Assembly: GCF_023715155.1 (NCBI RefSeq)
Contig: NZ_JAMBNQ010000008.1
Coordinates: 1-64,000 of the forward strand
From: Neobacillus mesonae
Lineage (GTDB): Bacteria; Bacillota; Bacilli; Bacillales; Cytobacillaceae
DNA: 64,000 nucleotides
Reading direction: 5' to 3'
Each line of letters starts with the position of its first letter. Position 1 is the stretch's first letter. Made by a program: the position numbers and the translations under genes. The notes under the pieces were generated by a model that was not told where the DNA came from, made no database searches, and saw nothing but the letters and a program-made list of their open reading frames with translations. This document shows, piece after piece, positions 36,208-45,702 of the stretch.

Positions 36208-37137
36208 ATGGAGAATATAAATCAGACATTGAAACGGTTAGCTTCAAATGAAAATTTTCAAAAACGGTATGAAAAAATGCGTCAAGAAATTCTTACAAAT
36301 CCCGACGTTCAAGCTTTTATAAAAGAAAATCAAGATAAAGTTCATTCAGAAATGATTGAGAAAAGCTTGAATAAATTATATGAATATATTAACCAAAGCA
36401 AGGAATGCAGTAAATGTGAAAATCTTGAGTGCTGTATCAATATGATGAAGGGGTATCACCCTGAATTGGTTTTAACAAGAAACTCTATTGATATCCGTTA
36501 TGACCGCTGTCCGCGAAAAGTCATGGATGATGAAAAAAGAAAGAATGAAAAGCTAATTAAAAGTCTATATGTTCCGAAGGATATCCTTGCTGCTACATTT
36601 GAAGATTTTGAGCAGGATGCTGACCGGATTGATGCAGTTCAAAAAGCTGCTGCCTTCTTATTACATTATGAACAAGGGCAACGGGCAAAGGGTTTGTATT
36701 TTTATGGGAAATTCGGTGTCGGAAAATCCTATTTATTAGGAGCGATAGCTAATAAGTTAGCTAAAAAACAAGTTTCATCAATGATTGTGTATGTTCCAGA
36801 ATTATTTAGAGAATTGAAAAGTTCTATTGCTGATTCAACATTAAATGATAAAATTGAGGCGTTAAAGAAGGAACCTGTTTTAATGCTGGATGATATTGGA
36901 GCAGAGGCAGTTTCAAGCTGGACCAGGGATGAGTTATTAGGACCTATCCTGCAGTTTCGAATGCTTGAAAATCTTCCGACCTTTTTTACCTCCAATTTTG
37001 ATTTGCAGGGATTGGAGCACCACTTAGCCCATAGCCAGCGGGGCGAAGAGGAGAAGTTAAAGGCACGCAGATTGATGGAGAGGATTCGTGCCATAAGTGA
37101 TCCAGTCTTGGTTGATGGACCTAACCGCCGAGGATAA
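36208..37137 (+). CDS. dnaI: Primosomal helicase loader DnaI
   Basis: AAA+ ATPase that loads the replicative helicase DnaC. 309 residues. The N-terminal helicase-interaction domain has a zinc-binding cluster (CSKCENLECC, later CPR). The ATPase domain carries Walker A (YGKFGVGKSYLL, near residue 172), Walker B LMLDDIGAE, sensor TSN and an R-finger region ARRLMERI. Second gene of dnaB–dnaI, closed by a terminator. Confidence 0.97.
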   Translation: MENINQTLKRLASNENFQKRYEKMRQEILTNPDVQAFIKENQDKVHSEMIEKSLNKLYEYINQSKECSKCENLECCINMMKGYHPELVLTRNSIDIRYDRCPRKVMDDEKRKNEKLIKSLYVPKDILAATFEDFEQDADRIDAVQKAAAFLLHYEQGQRAKGLYFYGKFGVGKSYLLGAIANKLAKKQVSSMIVYVPELFRELKSSIADSTLNDKIEALKKEPVLMLDDIGAEAVSSWTRDELLGPILQFRMLENLPTFFTSNFDLQGLEHHLAHSQRGEEEKLKARRLMERIRAISDPVLVDGPNRRG

Positions 37138-37157
37138 ATTGTGAATAGACAAATGAT

Positions 37158-37193
37158 AAGGATTGCCGGAGATTTTGGCAGTCCTTTTTTTTG
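37158..37193 (+). terminator. Terminator after dnaBI
   Basis: AAGGATTGCC and GGCAGTCCTT pair around a nine-base loop and are followed by TTTTTT. Confidence 0.85.
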
Positions 37194-37280
37194 CTTTTGT
37201 TCAGCCCCAGAAGCTATACTTCTCTCTTTTCCCTGCGATAGTCATATCATTGATGTAACGCTCATTCCTTTAACTCAGTC

Positions 37281-37374
37281 GAAGCGCCCATAAGGAGGGC
37301 TTCAACAGCATTAGCTTTGCACGAAGGAAATGTGTCAGCATTCCGAGTCCATATGCTGCTAAACGGGCGCTTTC
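37281..37374. repeat. Palindrome-type intergenic repeat before ytxC
   Basis: The outer arms GAAGCGCCC (37281-37289) and GGGCGCTTTC (37365-37374) are inverted. Inner arms such as CAGCATTAGC and GCTGCTAAAC add structure. The whole recalls the common Bacillaceae 'CAGCGCC … GGCGCTTTCGCTTTTC' intergenic palindromes; a related element lies at 47285-47333. No coding potential is evident. Confidence 0.5.
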
Positions 37375-37448
37375 GCTTTTCTAGTCTAAATTGGTCAAGT
37401 TCCCCATATATATTAAAAACAGAGATTTTGTGTGAAGGGGGGATTTGG

Positions 37449-38333
37449 TTGGTAGAAATCATCTTCCAAAATAGGCTGGATGCCATTAGGTTTTATAACC
37501 ATCTAAAGAAATGGTTAAATCGTGATCCTGACTATGAAAAAAATATTCTTCTTATTGAAGATCGACATATAGTAAAAATAGAAAATGACTATTTTAGCAT
37601 TAATCACATACTAGAAAAAGTTAAACATGCTTTTTATGAATTCATTACAAATATAAAACGAGATGATTGGCTGCAGGATATATTAAAGAATAAATATTAT
37701 TTTGAGGATGTTGAAGAACAGCAGCAAATTCTTGACATTCTTTATTCAGTGCTTGATGGCCAAAGAGAGGATCTGGCTGTTTTTTTAAAAGAAACCAATC
37801 TGGAACCGATGATCAATGAAGCAATTAGTCATGTCATTCATGAAAATGTTTCATTTTCGTTTGATTCCTTTTTGAAATTCCGTCTGCGGTCTTATTTGCA
37901 GCTGCTTGAAAACTATGTCGAGATTTCAATTGATGAATATAAAATGGAGCAGGAGTATCAAATGTTTGTCCACATGCTGCGGGAATTCTTGACTGGCCGT
38001 GAGCCGAAAATGAACCTGCTGCATCTTTTGCTTGATGATGACATTGTTTTTTATGATGAAAAATATGTTGAAATCAAAAGAAGTGAATTAGCAAAGATGA
38101 TTGACCGTAAGCTTTTGGTGAATCATCCTGTTTATATTGATTCTGCTTCGATTGCTCCACTCTTGTCATTGGCACCGACAAAGATTTTTCTCTACACAAA
38201 AAATGCCGATGCACCATTGGTAAGAACAATTAAAAATATTTTTGAAGAAAGAGTGATTATAAAATCATATCAGGCACTAAGAAAGCTAAAAGGCGAAGAA
38301 TTTGGTGACAGTGCAATCGAAGGGAAGGCATAA
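37449..38333 (+). CDS. ytxC: Putative sporulation protein YtxC
   Basis: The TTG at 37449, five to six bases after AAGGGGGGAT, gives 294 residues; longer frames run through the upstream palindrome and are unlikely. The YtxC-family protein is soluble, helical and acidic, with no transmembrane segment. The family is widespread in spore formers between dnaI and thrS, but its function is unknown. Confidence 0.85.
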   Translation: MVEIIFQNRLDAIRFYNHLKKWLNRDPDYEKNILLIEDRHIVKIENDYFSINHILEKVKHAFYEFITNIKRDDWLQDILKNKYYFEDVEEQQQILDILYSVLDGQREDLAVFLKETNLEPMINEAISHVIHENVSFSFDSFLKFRLRSYLQLLENYVEISIDEYKMEQEYQMFVHMLREFLTGREPKMNLLHLLLDDDIVFYDEKYVEIKRSELAKMIDRKLLVNHPVYIDSASIAPLLSLAPTKIFLYTKNADAPLVRTIKNIFEERVIIKSYQALRKLKGEEFGDSAIEGKA

Positions 38334-38399
38334 AAGGAAAATGTCGAAATAACTTGTTTTATCAGGCTGGTGGACTTGATTTTTTATAATGGAGTGTTT

Positions 38400-38692
38400 A
38401 TAATAACGTACATAGAAAAAATCATGACCAAAAGTAATGATAAGGACAACAGTATTTTTTTACGGTTTATAGAGAGGGAGGCCGCGGCTGAAAGTCTCCT
38501 AACACGAAAGAGATACTTACCGCCTTTAAACTTCAGCAGTGAACGTTTTATGCATGCAAGTAATTGCTGACGGCAGCAGCCGTTACCTGACCTAAAGTCA
38601 TTTTTTGCTGCTTAACATTGCAGAATGAAAAATTTGGGTGGAACCACGTGTTAATAATAACTCGTCCCTTTTCTAGGGGCGGGTTTTTTTAT
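38400..38692 (+). promoter_or_regulatory. T-box riboswitch leader of thrS
   Basis: Preceded by a TATAAT -10 at 38385-38390. Stem I is recognisable (AGAGAGG…GCTGAAAGTCTCC…). A candidate specifier ACC (Thr) lies at 38519-38521 within AGATACTTACCG. The T-box sequence GGGTGGAACCACG at 38636-38648 is a variant of the usual GGGTGGTACCGCG. The terminator CTCGTCCC…GGGGCGGG plus T7 is at 38661-38690. Uncharged threonyl-tRNA should stabilise the antiterminator and turn on thrS. Confidence 0.9.
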
Positions 38693-38738
38693 TTTTTAAA
38701 GCGTTTATTATAACGCTAATTGAAAGGGAGGAATAAAA

Positions 38739-40673
38739 ATGTCAGACGTTGTAAAAATTACGTTTCCAGATGGAGCAGTAAAGGAGTTTCCTAAAGGAAT
38801 AACAACGGAAGATATTGCTGCGTCCATTAGCCCAGGCCTTAAGAAAAAGGCGATTGCAGGCAAATGGAATGGAAAAATGTATGATCTTCGCCGTCCAATT
38901 ATAGAAGACGGAGCAATAGAAATTGTTACACCTGACAAACCTGAAGCTCTTGAAGTGCTGCGTCACAGCACAGCCCATTTAATGGCACAGGCGGTGAAAA
39001 GACTATTTCCAAATACGAAATTTGGAGTAGGACCAGTCATTGAAGGCGGATTCTATTATGATATGGATTTGGAAGAGTCATTAACACCAGAAGATCTTCC
39101 AAAAATCGAAAAGGAAATGGCAAAAATCGTGAACGAAAACCTTGAGGTTGTCCGCAAGGAAGTAAGCCGTGCCGAAGCCATCCAGCTTTTCAAAGAAGTG
39201 GGTGATGAGTACAAACTGGAATTGATTGAAGCTATACCTGAAGATGAACAAGTAACCATTTATGAACAGGGAGAATTCTTTGACCTTTGCCGCGGTGTGC
39301 ATGTGCCGTCAACAGGAAAGATTAAGGTATTTAAACTTTTAAGCATAGCAGGCGCTTATTGGCGCGGCAACAGCGATAATAAAATGCTGCAGCGTGTTTA
39401 TGGTACTGCCTTCTTTAAAAAGGAAGATTTAGAAGAGCATCTTCGTTTGCTAGAAGAGGCAAAAGAGCGTGACCACCGTAAACTCGGAAAAGAGCTTGAC
39501 CTTTTTACGACTTCTCAAAAGGTTGGACAGGGGCTTCCGCTTTGGCTTCCAAAGGGTGCGACAATCCGCCGTATTGTGGAGCGCTATATTGTCGATAAGG
39601 AAATCAGCTTAGGTTATGACCATGTGTATACACCAATAATGGCAAATGTTGAGCTTTATAAGACTTCCGGACATTGGGATCATTACCATGAAGATATGTT
39701 CCCGGTAATGGATATGGACAATGAGCAATTGGTTTTGCGCCCAATGAACTGTCCGCATCACATGATGGTCTATAAAAATGCTATTCACAGCTACCGTGAA
39801 CTTCCAATCCGCATCGCTGAGCTTGGTACGATGCACCGCTATGAAATGTCTGGTGCTCTCTCAGGATTGCAGCGTGTCCGCGGTATGACTTTGAACGATG
39901 CTCATATTTTTGTTCGTCCTGATCAAATTAAGGAGGAATTCCAGCGGGTTGTTCAGCTGATTTTGGAAGTATACAAGGATTTTGATATCAAAGATTATTC
40001 GTTCCGTCTATCCTACAGGGATCCTCAGGATAAAGAAAAATACTTTGATGATGATGCAATGTGGGAAAAAGCTCAAAGCATGTTGAAGGAAGCAATGGAT
40101 GATCTGGGTCTTGAGTATTTCGAAGCTGAAGGCGAAGCTGCTTTCTATGGTCCTAAACTTGATGTTCAGGTCAGAACAGCATTAGGAAAAGATGAAACAC
40201 TTTCCACAATCCAGCTTGACTTCTTGCTGCCTGAACGTTTTGATTTAACATATGTCGGGGAAGATGGAAAACAGCATCGTCCAGTTGTTATCCACCGCGG
40301 GGTTGTTTCTACGATGGAGCGTTTTGTCGCTTACCTGATTGAAGAATACAAAGGCGCTTTCCCTACTTGGCTGGCACCAGTTCAAGTCCAAGTGATTCCA
40401 GTATCACCAGATGTTCATTATGATTATGCAAGATCGGTTCAGGAGCAATTGAAAGCTGCAGGCTTCCGTGTTGAACTGGATGGCCGTGATGAAAAAATCG
40501 GCTATAAAATTCGTGAAGCTCAAATGCAAAAAATTCCGTATATGCTCGTTGTTGGTGATAAGGAAGTGGAAGAAAAAGCTGTCAACGTACGTAAATATGG
40601 TGAACAAAAGTCAGAAACTCGCAGCTTTGCAGACTTCTTAGCAGCACTGAAGTCGGAAGTGAAAAAAGGTTGA
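38739..40673 (+). CDS. thrS: Threonyl-tRNA synthetase
   Basis: Class II synthetase that charges tRNA-Thr. 644 residues: TGS domain (about 1-65), editing domain with HSTAHLMAQ (second His motif further on), catalytic core with PMNCPHHM (zinc Cys), motif 2 around [17 protein letters not shown] and motif 3 [11 protein letters not shown], and a C-terminal anticodon-binding domain. The ribosome-binding site is GAAAGGGAGGAATAAAA. Controlled by the T-box leader. Confidence 0.98.
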   Translation: MSDVVKITFPDGAVKEFPKGITTEDIAASISPGLKKKAIAGKWNGKMYDLRRPIIEDGAIEIVTPDKPEALEVLRHSTAHLMAQAVKRLFPNTKFGVGPVIEGGFYYDMDLEESLTPEDLPKIEKEMAKIVNENLEVVRKEVSRAEAIQLFKEVGDEYKLELIEAIPEDEQVTIYEQGEFFDLCRGVHVPSTGKIKVFKLLSIAGAYWRGNSDNKMLQRVYGTAFFKKEDLEEHLRLLEEAKERDHRKLGKELDLFTTSQKVGQGLPLWLPKGATIRRIVERYIVDKEISLGYDHVYTPIMANVELYKTSGHWDHYHEDMFPVMDMDNEQLVLRPMNCPHHMMVYKNAIHSYRELPIRIAELGTMHRYEMSGALSGLQRVRGMTLNDAHIFVRPDQIKEEFQRVVQLILEVYKDFDIKDYSFRLSYRDPQDKEKYFDDDAMWEKAQSMLKEAMDDLGLEYFEAEGEAAFYGPKLDVQVRTALGKDETLSTIQLDFLLPERFDLTYVGEDGKQHRPVVIHRGVVSTMERFVAYLIEEYKGAFPTWLAPVQVQVIPVSPDVHYDYARSVQEQLKAAGFRVELDGRDEKIGYKIREAQMQKIPYMLVVGDKEVEEKAVNVRKYGEQKSETRSFADFLAALKSEVKKG

Positions 40674-40680
40674 TTTAGTA

Positions 40681-40703
40681 AAAGGGAGGTTTTTCCTCCC
40701 TTT
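40681..40703 (+). terminator. Hairpin after thrS
   Basis: AAAGGGAGG and CCTCCCTTT pair around TTTTT a few bases after the stop. The tail AAATAAT is not T-rich. Confidence 0.6.
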
Positions 40704-40777
40704 AAATAATAAAAATTATATTGAATAATTTTTGATTTCTTGTTAAAATAATTTTTGTTGTCGTATAAAAAGTTCAT

Positions 40778-40966
40778 TTGACAATTTGTCTTTGCATATG
40801 ATATAGTAACAAAGGTAAAATTGAATACGAATTTTTTGGGAAAAGAAGAAGCACCCGCTTCTCACCTGATTGACGCTGATTAAGCAGTTGCCAGGTTTTA
40901 CGTGAATTTGTTATTTATTAACTATGTTCATAAAGTGTGGGTGTGTACATCCACACTTTTTTATTT
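40778..40966 (+). promoter_or_regulatory. infC promoter and L20 autoregulatory leader
   Basis: TTGACA at 40778-40783 and TATAGT at 40802-40807 form a promoter with an 18-bp spacer. The leader segment AGAAGCACCCGCTTCT / CACCTGATTGACGCTGATT / AGCAGTTGCCAGG matches the Firmicute L20 leader, and the intrinsic terminator AGTGTGG…CCACACT with T6 follows at 40934-40962. Binding of L20 to the leader promotes termination in B. subtilis, giving feedback on infC–rpmI–rplT. Confidence 0.88.
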
Positions 40967-41104
40967 TGTGACTTATCGAAAAGAAGCAAAAAACATATTC
41001 AGCCTGCTCTATCAATATAGTGTCAATAGTCAGGTTTGAGTGAGCCTGTCTGATATTCTTAACCCGAATTTGTATTCGTGATTAAACCTTGGAGGTGGCT
41101 AATT

Positions 41105-41620
41105 ATTAGCAAAGACATGTTGGTAAATGAGGGTATTCGCGCTCGTGAAGTTCGCCTGATTGATCAAAACGGAGAACAATTAGGAATTAAATCTAAAAAC
41201 GAAGCGTTGGAGATTGCCGGACGAGTGAATCTTGATTTAGTGCTTGTTGCACCAAACGCAAAGCCGCCGGTAGCCCGGATTATGGACTATGGTAAATTTA
41301 AATTCGAGCAGCAAAAGAAAGATAAAGAAGCTCGTAAAAATCAAAAGATTATTACCACGAAAGAAGTGCGTCTAAGTCCAACAATTGATGAGCATGACTT
41401 TAATACAAAGCTTCGCAATGCAATTAAATTTTTGGAAAAAGGCGATAAGGTAAAAGCCTCTATCCGTTTCAAAGGCCGGGCAATTACCCATAAAGAAATT
41501 GGTCAAAAGGTTTTAGACCGTTTTGCCGCAGAGTGCAAGGAAGTAGCTGCAATTGAATCACATCCGAAAATGGAAGGCCGCAGCATGTTCCTAGTTCTTG
41601 CACCGAAAATCGAAAAGTAA
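41105..41620 (+). CDS. infC: Translation initiation factor IF-3, with an AUU start
   Basis: Binds the 30S subunit and polices start-codon choice. I place the start at ATT 41105, nine bases after GGAGG (41091-41095), giving 171 residues beginning (M)[18 protein letters not shown], the conserved N-terminus. The longer frame from GTG 41078 would translate the ribosome-binding site itself. An AUU start for infC is well known and is used for autoregulation. First gene of infC–rpmI–rplT. Confidence 0.93.
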   Translation: MSKDMLVNEGIRAREVRLIDQNGEQLGIKSKNEALEIAGRVNLDLVLVAPNAKPPVARIMDYGKFKFEQQKKDKEARKNQKIITTKEVRLSPTIDEHDFNTKLRNAIKFLEKGDKVKASIRFKGRAITHKEIGQKVLDRFAAECKEVAAIESHPKMEGRSMFLVLAPKIEK

Positions 41621-41637
41621 TAAGGAGGATATCCCAA

Positions 41638-41838
41638 ATGCCAAAAATGAAAACACACCGCGGCGCTGCAAAGCGTTTCAAAAAGACTGGATCTGGTAAA
41701 TTAAAACGTGACCACGCATATACCAGCCACTTATTTGCTAACAAATCTACAAAAGCTAAACGTAAATTACGTAAATCAGCTGTAGTATCATCTGGTGACT
41801 ACAAGCGTATTCGTTCATTATTATCTAATATGAAGTAA
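41638..41838 (+). CDS. rpmI: 50S ribosomal protein L35
   Basis: 66 residues, very basic ([17 protein letters not shown]…), complete. It lies 17 bp after infC with AAGGAGGATATCCCAA and belongs to the infC–rpmI–rplT operon. Structural component of the large subunit. Confidence 0.98.
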   Translation: MPKMKTHRGAAKRFKKTGSGKLKRDHAYTSHLFANKSTKAKRKLRKSAVVSSGDYKRIRSLLSNMK

Positions 41839-41862
41839 GTAGAAAGTCTCGATTTATCTTAG

Positions 41863-42234
<372 letters not shown>

Positions 42235-42419
42235 GCGGAAGCTGCTTGATCCGGGACATCAAGCAAAGGGCATGAGGGCTGCATTTCAGCCTTCTTGACG
42301 GATTGGCTTATAACCTCGAATCTATAGGCGCTGAAGCTGGAATAATAAATCATTTTATGTATAAATGCCATTCTCTTATTGAGGATGGCTTTTTCATTAG
42401 GGAGGGTGACTTCCGGGAA

Positions 42420-42686
42420 ATGGATGGACAGATAATCGTAACAGCAATTATCATCATCATGAATATTATAGGTTTTTGGATTATGGGGGCGGACAAGAGA
42501 CGGGCAAAGATGCATAAATTTCGCATCCGTGAAAGAACCTTATGGCTTGTGGCGCTGTTTGGCGGAGCTGTTGGGACTACAGCAGGAATGCAATTTTTCC
42601 GGCATAAGACAAAGCATTTTAGTTTTAAAATAGGCTTTCCAATCCTTGCGGTGATAGAAATAATTCTTTTCTTAAAGCTCTATTAA
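42420..42686 (+). CDS. ysdA: DUF1294 small membrane protein
   Basis: The ATG at 42420 gives 88 residues starting MDGQIIVTAIIIIMNIIGF. The signal GGAGGG at 42401-42406 is 14 bases away, slightly long, but longer frames run through an intergenic stem. Helices at about 4-22, 42-60 and 70-87, with the family motif DKRRAKMHKFRIRE between the first two. Matches YsdA-like DUF1294 proteins. Function unknown. It lies directly after the rplT operon, as in B. subtilis. Confidence 0.85.
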   Translation: MDGQIIVTAIIIIMNIIGFWIMGADKRRAKMHKFRIRERTLWLVALFGGAVGTTAGMQFFRHKTKHFSFKIGFPILAVIEIILFLKLY

Positions 42687-42949
42687 AGACGGATGTTAAG
42701 TTTAAATGAAAATACTTCAAATCAAATTATTAAATAATTAATTGGCAACTGATTGACAACTTAATTGATATCTAAGGTCGCCAATAGCCCAAATTTGCGG
42801 CTGATTGACATCATTATGGAGGACTAAGGCAGTCAATAAAACCATGAGGTTGATGAATTGTTTACATAAGGAGCCTTCATGTGATTTTTATGATCACATA
42901 TCAATAATGAAAATTATCAAGTTTTAAAAATAGAAGGAGTGTTTAAACC
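42687..42949. other. Gap between ysdA and dut
   Basis: 263 AT-rich bases with no supported gene. It has near-repeats of the form CTGATTGACA (42749, 42802) but no clear regulatory element. In B. subtilis ysdB lies around here, and I see no trace of it. Confidence 0.4.
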
Positions 42950-43387
42950 ATGGATTTTAACTTAAAGGTTAAATTGATACATAAGGATGCTATTTTGCCG
43001 TTCCAAGCTAATCCAGGAGATGCGGGATTAGATTTATTCGCTATCGAAGAGAAGGTAATAAAACCTGGGGAAGCGGAATTGATTCATACGGGGATTATTT
43101 TAGAGCTGCCCAAAGGAACAGAGGCTCAAGTTAGACCAAGAAGCGGCTTAGCATTAAAACATTCTGTAACAGTACTTAATAGTCCTGGTACGATTGATGA
43201 GGGATACAGGGGGGAAGTACAAGTTATATTAATCAATCATGGAAAGAAAGACTTTAAAGTAGAAAAACAAATGAGAATTGCCCAAATGGTGATTGCTCCA
43301 ATTGCAAGAATAAATATCACTCAAGTTGAAGAGTTAACTGATTCAGAAAGAGGTATTGGAGGCTTTGGATCTTCGGGTATCAAATAG
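42950..43387 (+). CDS. dut: dUTP diphosphatase (trimeric dUTPase)
   Basis: Hydrolyses dUTP to dUMP and diphosphate, keeping uracil out of DNA and feeding dTMP synthesis. 145 residues. All five family motifs are recognisable: DAGLDLFA (1), RPRSGLA (2), [11 protein letters not shown] (3), MRIAQMVI (4) and [10 protein letters not shown] (5). AAGGAGTGTTTAAACC precedes the ATG. It interrupts the B. subtilis order rplT–ysdA–ysdB–ysdC and may have been inserted; similar genes are also carried by phages and mobile elements. Confidence 0.95.
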   Translation: MDFNLKVKLIHKDAILPFQANPGDAGLDLFAIEEKVIKPGEAELIHTGIILELPKGTEAQVRPRSGLALKHSVTVLNSPGTIDEGYRGEVQVILINHGKKDFKVEKQMRIAQMVIAPIARINITQVEELTDSERGIGGFGSSGIK

Positions 43388-43531
43388 AAGGTTTTACAAG
43401 CAGAAGCAAGTATCCAGTAATGGAATACTTGCTTCATCAACAAAAAGAACTATAAAATTTTACAAGTTAAAAATGCGGTTAATTTCTGCATAAGTCCATC
43501 AAAAATGAATGATTGTGCAGCTTCGTTCTTT

Positions 43532-43677
43532 TTATTTATATGTAGTATTATTGCTAATATTATTGTCCTCAAAAAGGTAGACAGTTACTTCTTTGTTGTC
43601 TGGATTAACAATCCAGTACTCGTTAACCCCGCTAGACATATAAAGATCCAGCTTTTGAATAAGGTCTTTTCTTCTAA
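43532..43677 (-). pseudogene. C-terminal fragment of a Uma2-family endonuclease
   Basis: Minus-strand frame coding RRKDLIQKLDLYMSSGV, NEYWIVNPDNKEVTVYL and a short tail ending at a taa. The pattern SPSTR-like R–K–L–Y–G–EYWIV(D/N)P is typical of the C-terminal half of Uma2 (DUF820) PD-(D/E)XK proteins. The upstream 100 or more residues of the domain are missing: the frame is stopped just before RRKDL, immediately behind the antitoxin stop. It looks like a deletion remnant joined to that gene. Confidence 0.65.
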
Positions 43678-43832
43678 TTATCTAGTTGGTCATTATTCTC
43701 TACTGATGTTTCTTTAATTGCCGTTAGTTTAGCAATTTCTGTACCGTTTCGTGTAATGATAATATCCTCTTGTGCAACAAGCATTAAGTACTTTCCAAAA
43801 TTATTTTGCAATTCAGTGGATTTAATAATCAA
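43674..43832 (-). CDS. Phd/YefM-like antitoxin (short)
   Basis: A TTG start at 43832, eight bases after GGAGGT (43841-43846 complement), gives 52 residues: MIIKSTELQNNFGKYLMLV, then AQEDIIITRNGTEIAKLTAI. This is the N-terminal fold of Phd/YefM antitoxins, which bind DNA and neutralise a partner toxin. It is shorter than usual, with the C-terminal toxin-binding part nearly absent. In other Firmicutes such antitoxins sit directly upstream of Uma2-type nucleases, and here a Uma2 remnant follows at once. Confidence 0.72.
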   Translation of the reverse strand: MIIKSTELQNNFGKYLMLVAQEDIIITRNGTEIAKLTAIKETSVENNDQLDN

Positions 43833-44043
43833 TTTCTAATACCTCCAATAGTAGATAAAATAGCTAAATTAACTAATTTAATTATGTTATTATTTTTATT
43901 TTAGGAATTAGAAAAGACATATTTTACAAAAAATGAAGTAAATTATCAAAGACAACTAAATAACACTTAGCAAAAAAATTGTAAAATGATTATTTTCTTC
44001 GCTATAATTGAAGCAATACATATTGAACCAGGGGGGCTTATGA

Positions 44044-45129
44044 TTGGCACAGTTCGATGAAACATTAACCATGCTGAAGGAATTAACCGATGCCAGGGGA
44101 ATTCCCGGCAATGAGCGTGAAGTTCGTGAAGTGATGAAAAGATACATAGAGCCATTTGCAGATGAAATCACAACGGACGGACTTGGCAGTTTGATTGCCA
44201 AAAAAGCAGGAAAAGCAGACGGTCCCAAAATCTTAGTGGCAGGTCATTTAGATGAAGTCGGTTTTATGGTGACGAAAATTGATGATAAAGGTTTTCTTCG
44301 CTTTCAAACAGTCGGCGGCTGGTGGGGCCAGGTAATGCTTGCTCAGCGGGTTACGATTGTCACTAGAAAAGGGGACGTTACGGGGATCATTGGGTCTAAA
44401 CCTCCTCATATCTTATCAGCCGAGGCACGAAAGAAACCAATTGAAATAAAAGACATGTTCATTGATATTGGTGCATCGAGCCGTGAGGAAGCAGAAGGAT
44501 GGGGCGTGTGTCCTGGAGATATGGTTGTGCCTTATTTTGAGTTTACAGTCATGAATAATGAAAAGATGTTGCTCGCAAAAGCATGGGATAACCGTATTGG
44601 CTGCGCTATTGCCATCGATGTTTTAAAGCAATTGAAAGATGTTGAGCATCCTAATGTTGTTTATGGTGTTGGCAATGTTCAGGAAGAAGTTGGACTACGC
44701 GGCGCTAAAACCGCTACATATAAAATCGAACCAGATATCGGTTTTGCAGTAGATGTAGGGATAGCTGGAGATACTCCTGGAATTTCTGAAAAAGAGGCCA
44801 TGAGCAAAATGGGCAAAGGTCCGCAAATCGTTGTTTATGACGCGTCAATGGTAAGCCACAAAGGTTTACGCGATTTTGTGACCGATGTTGCGGACGAATT
44901 GAATATCCCGTATCAGTTCGAATCACTTCCTGGAGGCGGCACAGATGCTGGTTCCATTCATTTGGTTCATAATGGTGTACCTGCTCTGGCCATTACGATT
45001 GCAACCCGTTATATCCATTCACATGCAGCCATGCTTCACCGGGACGATTTCGAAAATGCCGTTAAGCTGATTGTCGAAGTAATTAAACGTCTGGATCGGG
45101 AAACGGTTAATAAGATTACGTTTGAATAA
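44044..45129 (+). CDS. ysdC: M42-family aminopeptidase YsdC
   Basis: Cytosolic dinuclear-metal aminopeptidase/glutamyl-aminopeptidase-type protein; an endoglucanase activity once reported for relatives is doubtful. 361 residues from the TTG at 44044, seven bases after GGGGGG. Metal and catalytic motifs: [10 protein letters not shown] (His), AWDNRIGC (Asp), QEEVGLRGA (Glu, Glu), AVDVG and the late [11 protein letters not shown]. Followed eight bases later by the inverted-repeat-bounded block. Confidence 0.94.
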   Translation: MAQFDETLTMLKELTDARGIPGNEREVREVMKRYIEPFADEITTDGLGSLIAKKAGKADGPKILVAGHLDEVGFMVTKIDDKGFLRFQTVGGWWGQVMLAQRVTIVTRKGDVTGIIGSKPPHILSAEARKKPIEIKDMFIDIGASSREEAEGWGVCPGDMVVPYFEFTVMNNEKMLLAKAWDNRIGCAIAIDVLKQLKDVEHPNVVYGVGNVQEEVGLRGAKTATYKIEPDIGFAVDVGIAGDTPGISEKEAMSKMGKGPQIVVYDASMVSHKGLRDFVTDVADELNIPYQFESLPGGGTDAGSIHLVHNGVPALAITIATRYIHSHAAMLHRDDFENAVKLIVEVIKRLDRETVNKITFE

Positions 45130-45312
45130 AAAATGTAAGTCCTCGGTATTAGTATAAGTAGTTCCGTTTCGGTGGAGAAACATACCAAATAGTATGTTAA
45201 TTAGCAGACCAAATCGCATATGATTTGGTCTCTTATTTTCCTCTTATATATCAACAATTATGAGATATTACCACGTTAATTAGAGAGCAAAATCGCAGCC
45301 TAAAAAAACATA

Positions 45313-45332
45313 TTGACAATAATTATTGTCAA
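45313..45332. promoter_or_regulatory. Perfect 20-bp palindrome
   Basis: TTGACAATAATTATTGTCAA is fully self-complementary. It contains a consensus -35 (TTGACA) in both orientations and resembles a Fur/PerR-type dyad only loosely. No gene starts within range, so its role is unknown. Confidence 0.45.
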
Positions 45333-45411
45333 CGTGCTAATTACTATGTGAATTCGTAAGCAATTTGCTATGTTGTTTTTTTACTTAAGCAGGTAACCAG
45401 AGATAATTAAA

Positions 45412-45601
45412 ATAAGCGGAGATTTTTCGGTTAGACTGCTTAATAGAGCTTGGTTCGGGGGATATAAGCGGAGGTTTTCCGATTAAGCAAAGCAAAATGA
45501 CCCATTTTTACGTTTTTCGAGTAAATAGTCGGAATCCTTCCGTCTATTTAAACTATTTTCAGTGCTATTTCCTATTTAAGAGAAATTTCTCCGCTTATCT
45601 A
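45412..45601. repeat. ATAAGCGGAG repeat units
   Basis: ATAAGCGGAGATTTTTCGGTTA (45412-45433) recurs almost exactly at 45466-45487, and a third, inverted unit (…ATTTCTCCGCTTAT) lies near 45587-45600. Between them the palindrome AAATAGTCGGAATCCTTCCGTCTATTT is found at 45523-45549. Confidence 0.55.
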
Positions 45602-45670
45602 TCAAACTCGCCTTGGTGTCTAATGAACTTGTACAACTTCTCCTTTAATTAAAGAAAAACATATTAAAGA

Positions 45671-45702
45671 CAAAAGCTTGGGAAATCCCAAGCTTTTTTG
45701 TT
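45671..45702. terminator. Terminator-like hairpin inside the inverted-repeat block
   Basis: AAGCTTGGGA and TCCCAAGCTT pair around a tiny AA loop, followed by TTTTT; an A-run lies on the other side. No gene ends next to it on the plus strand; it may have terminated a lost gene or serve the minus strand. Confidence 0.65.

Noticed and set aside
38370-38570. 66-residue frame upstream of thrS
   Set aside because: Lies wholly within the T-box leader; the conservation there is RNA-type.
43505-43717. 70-residue plus-strand frame MNDCAASFF…
   Set aside because: Antisense to the Phd/Uma2 remnant on the minus strand, which has recognisable protein motifs and a ribosome-binding site.
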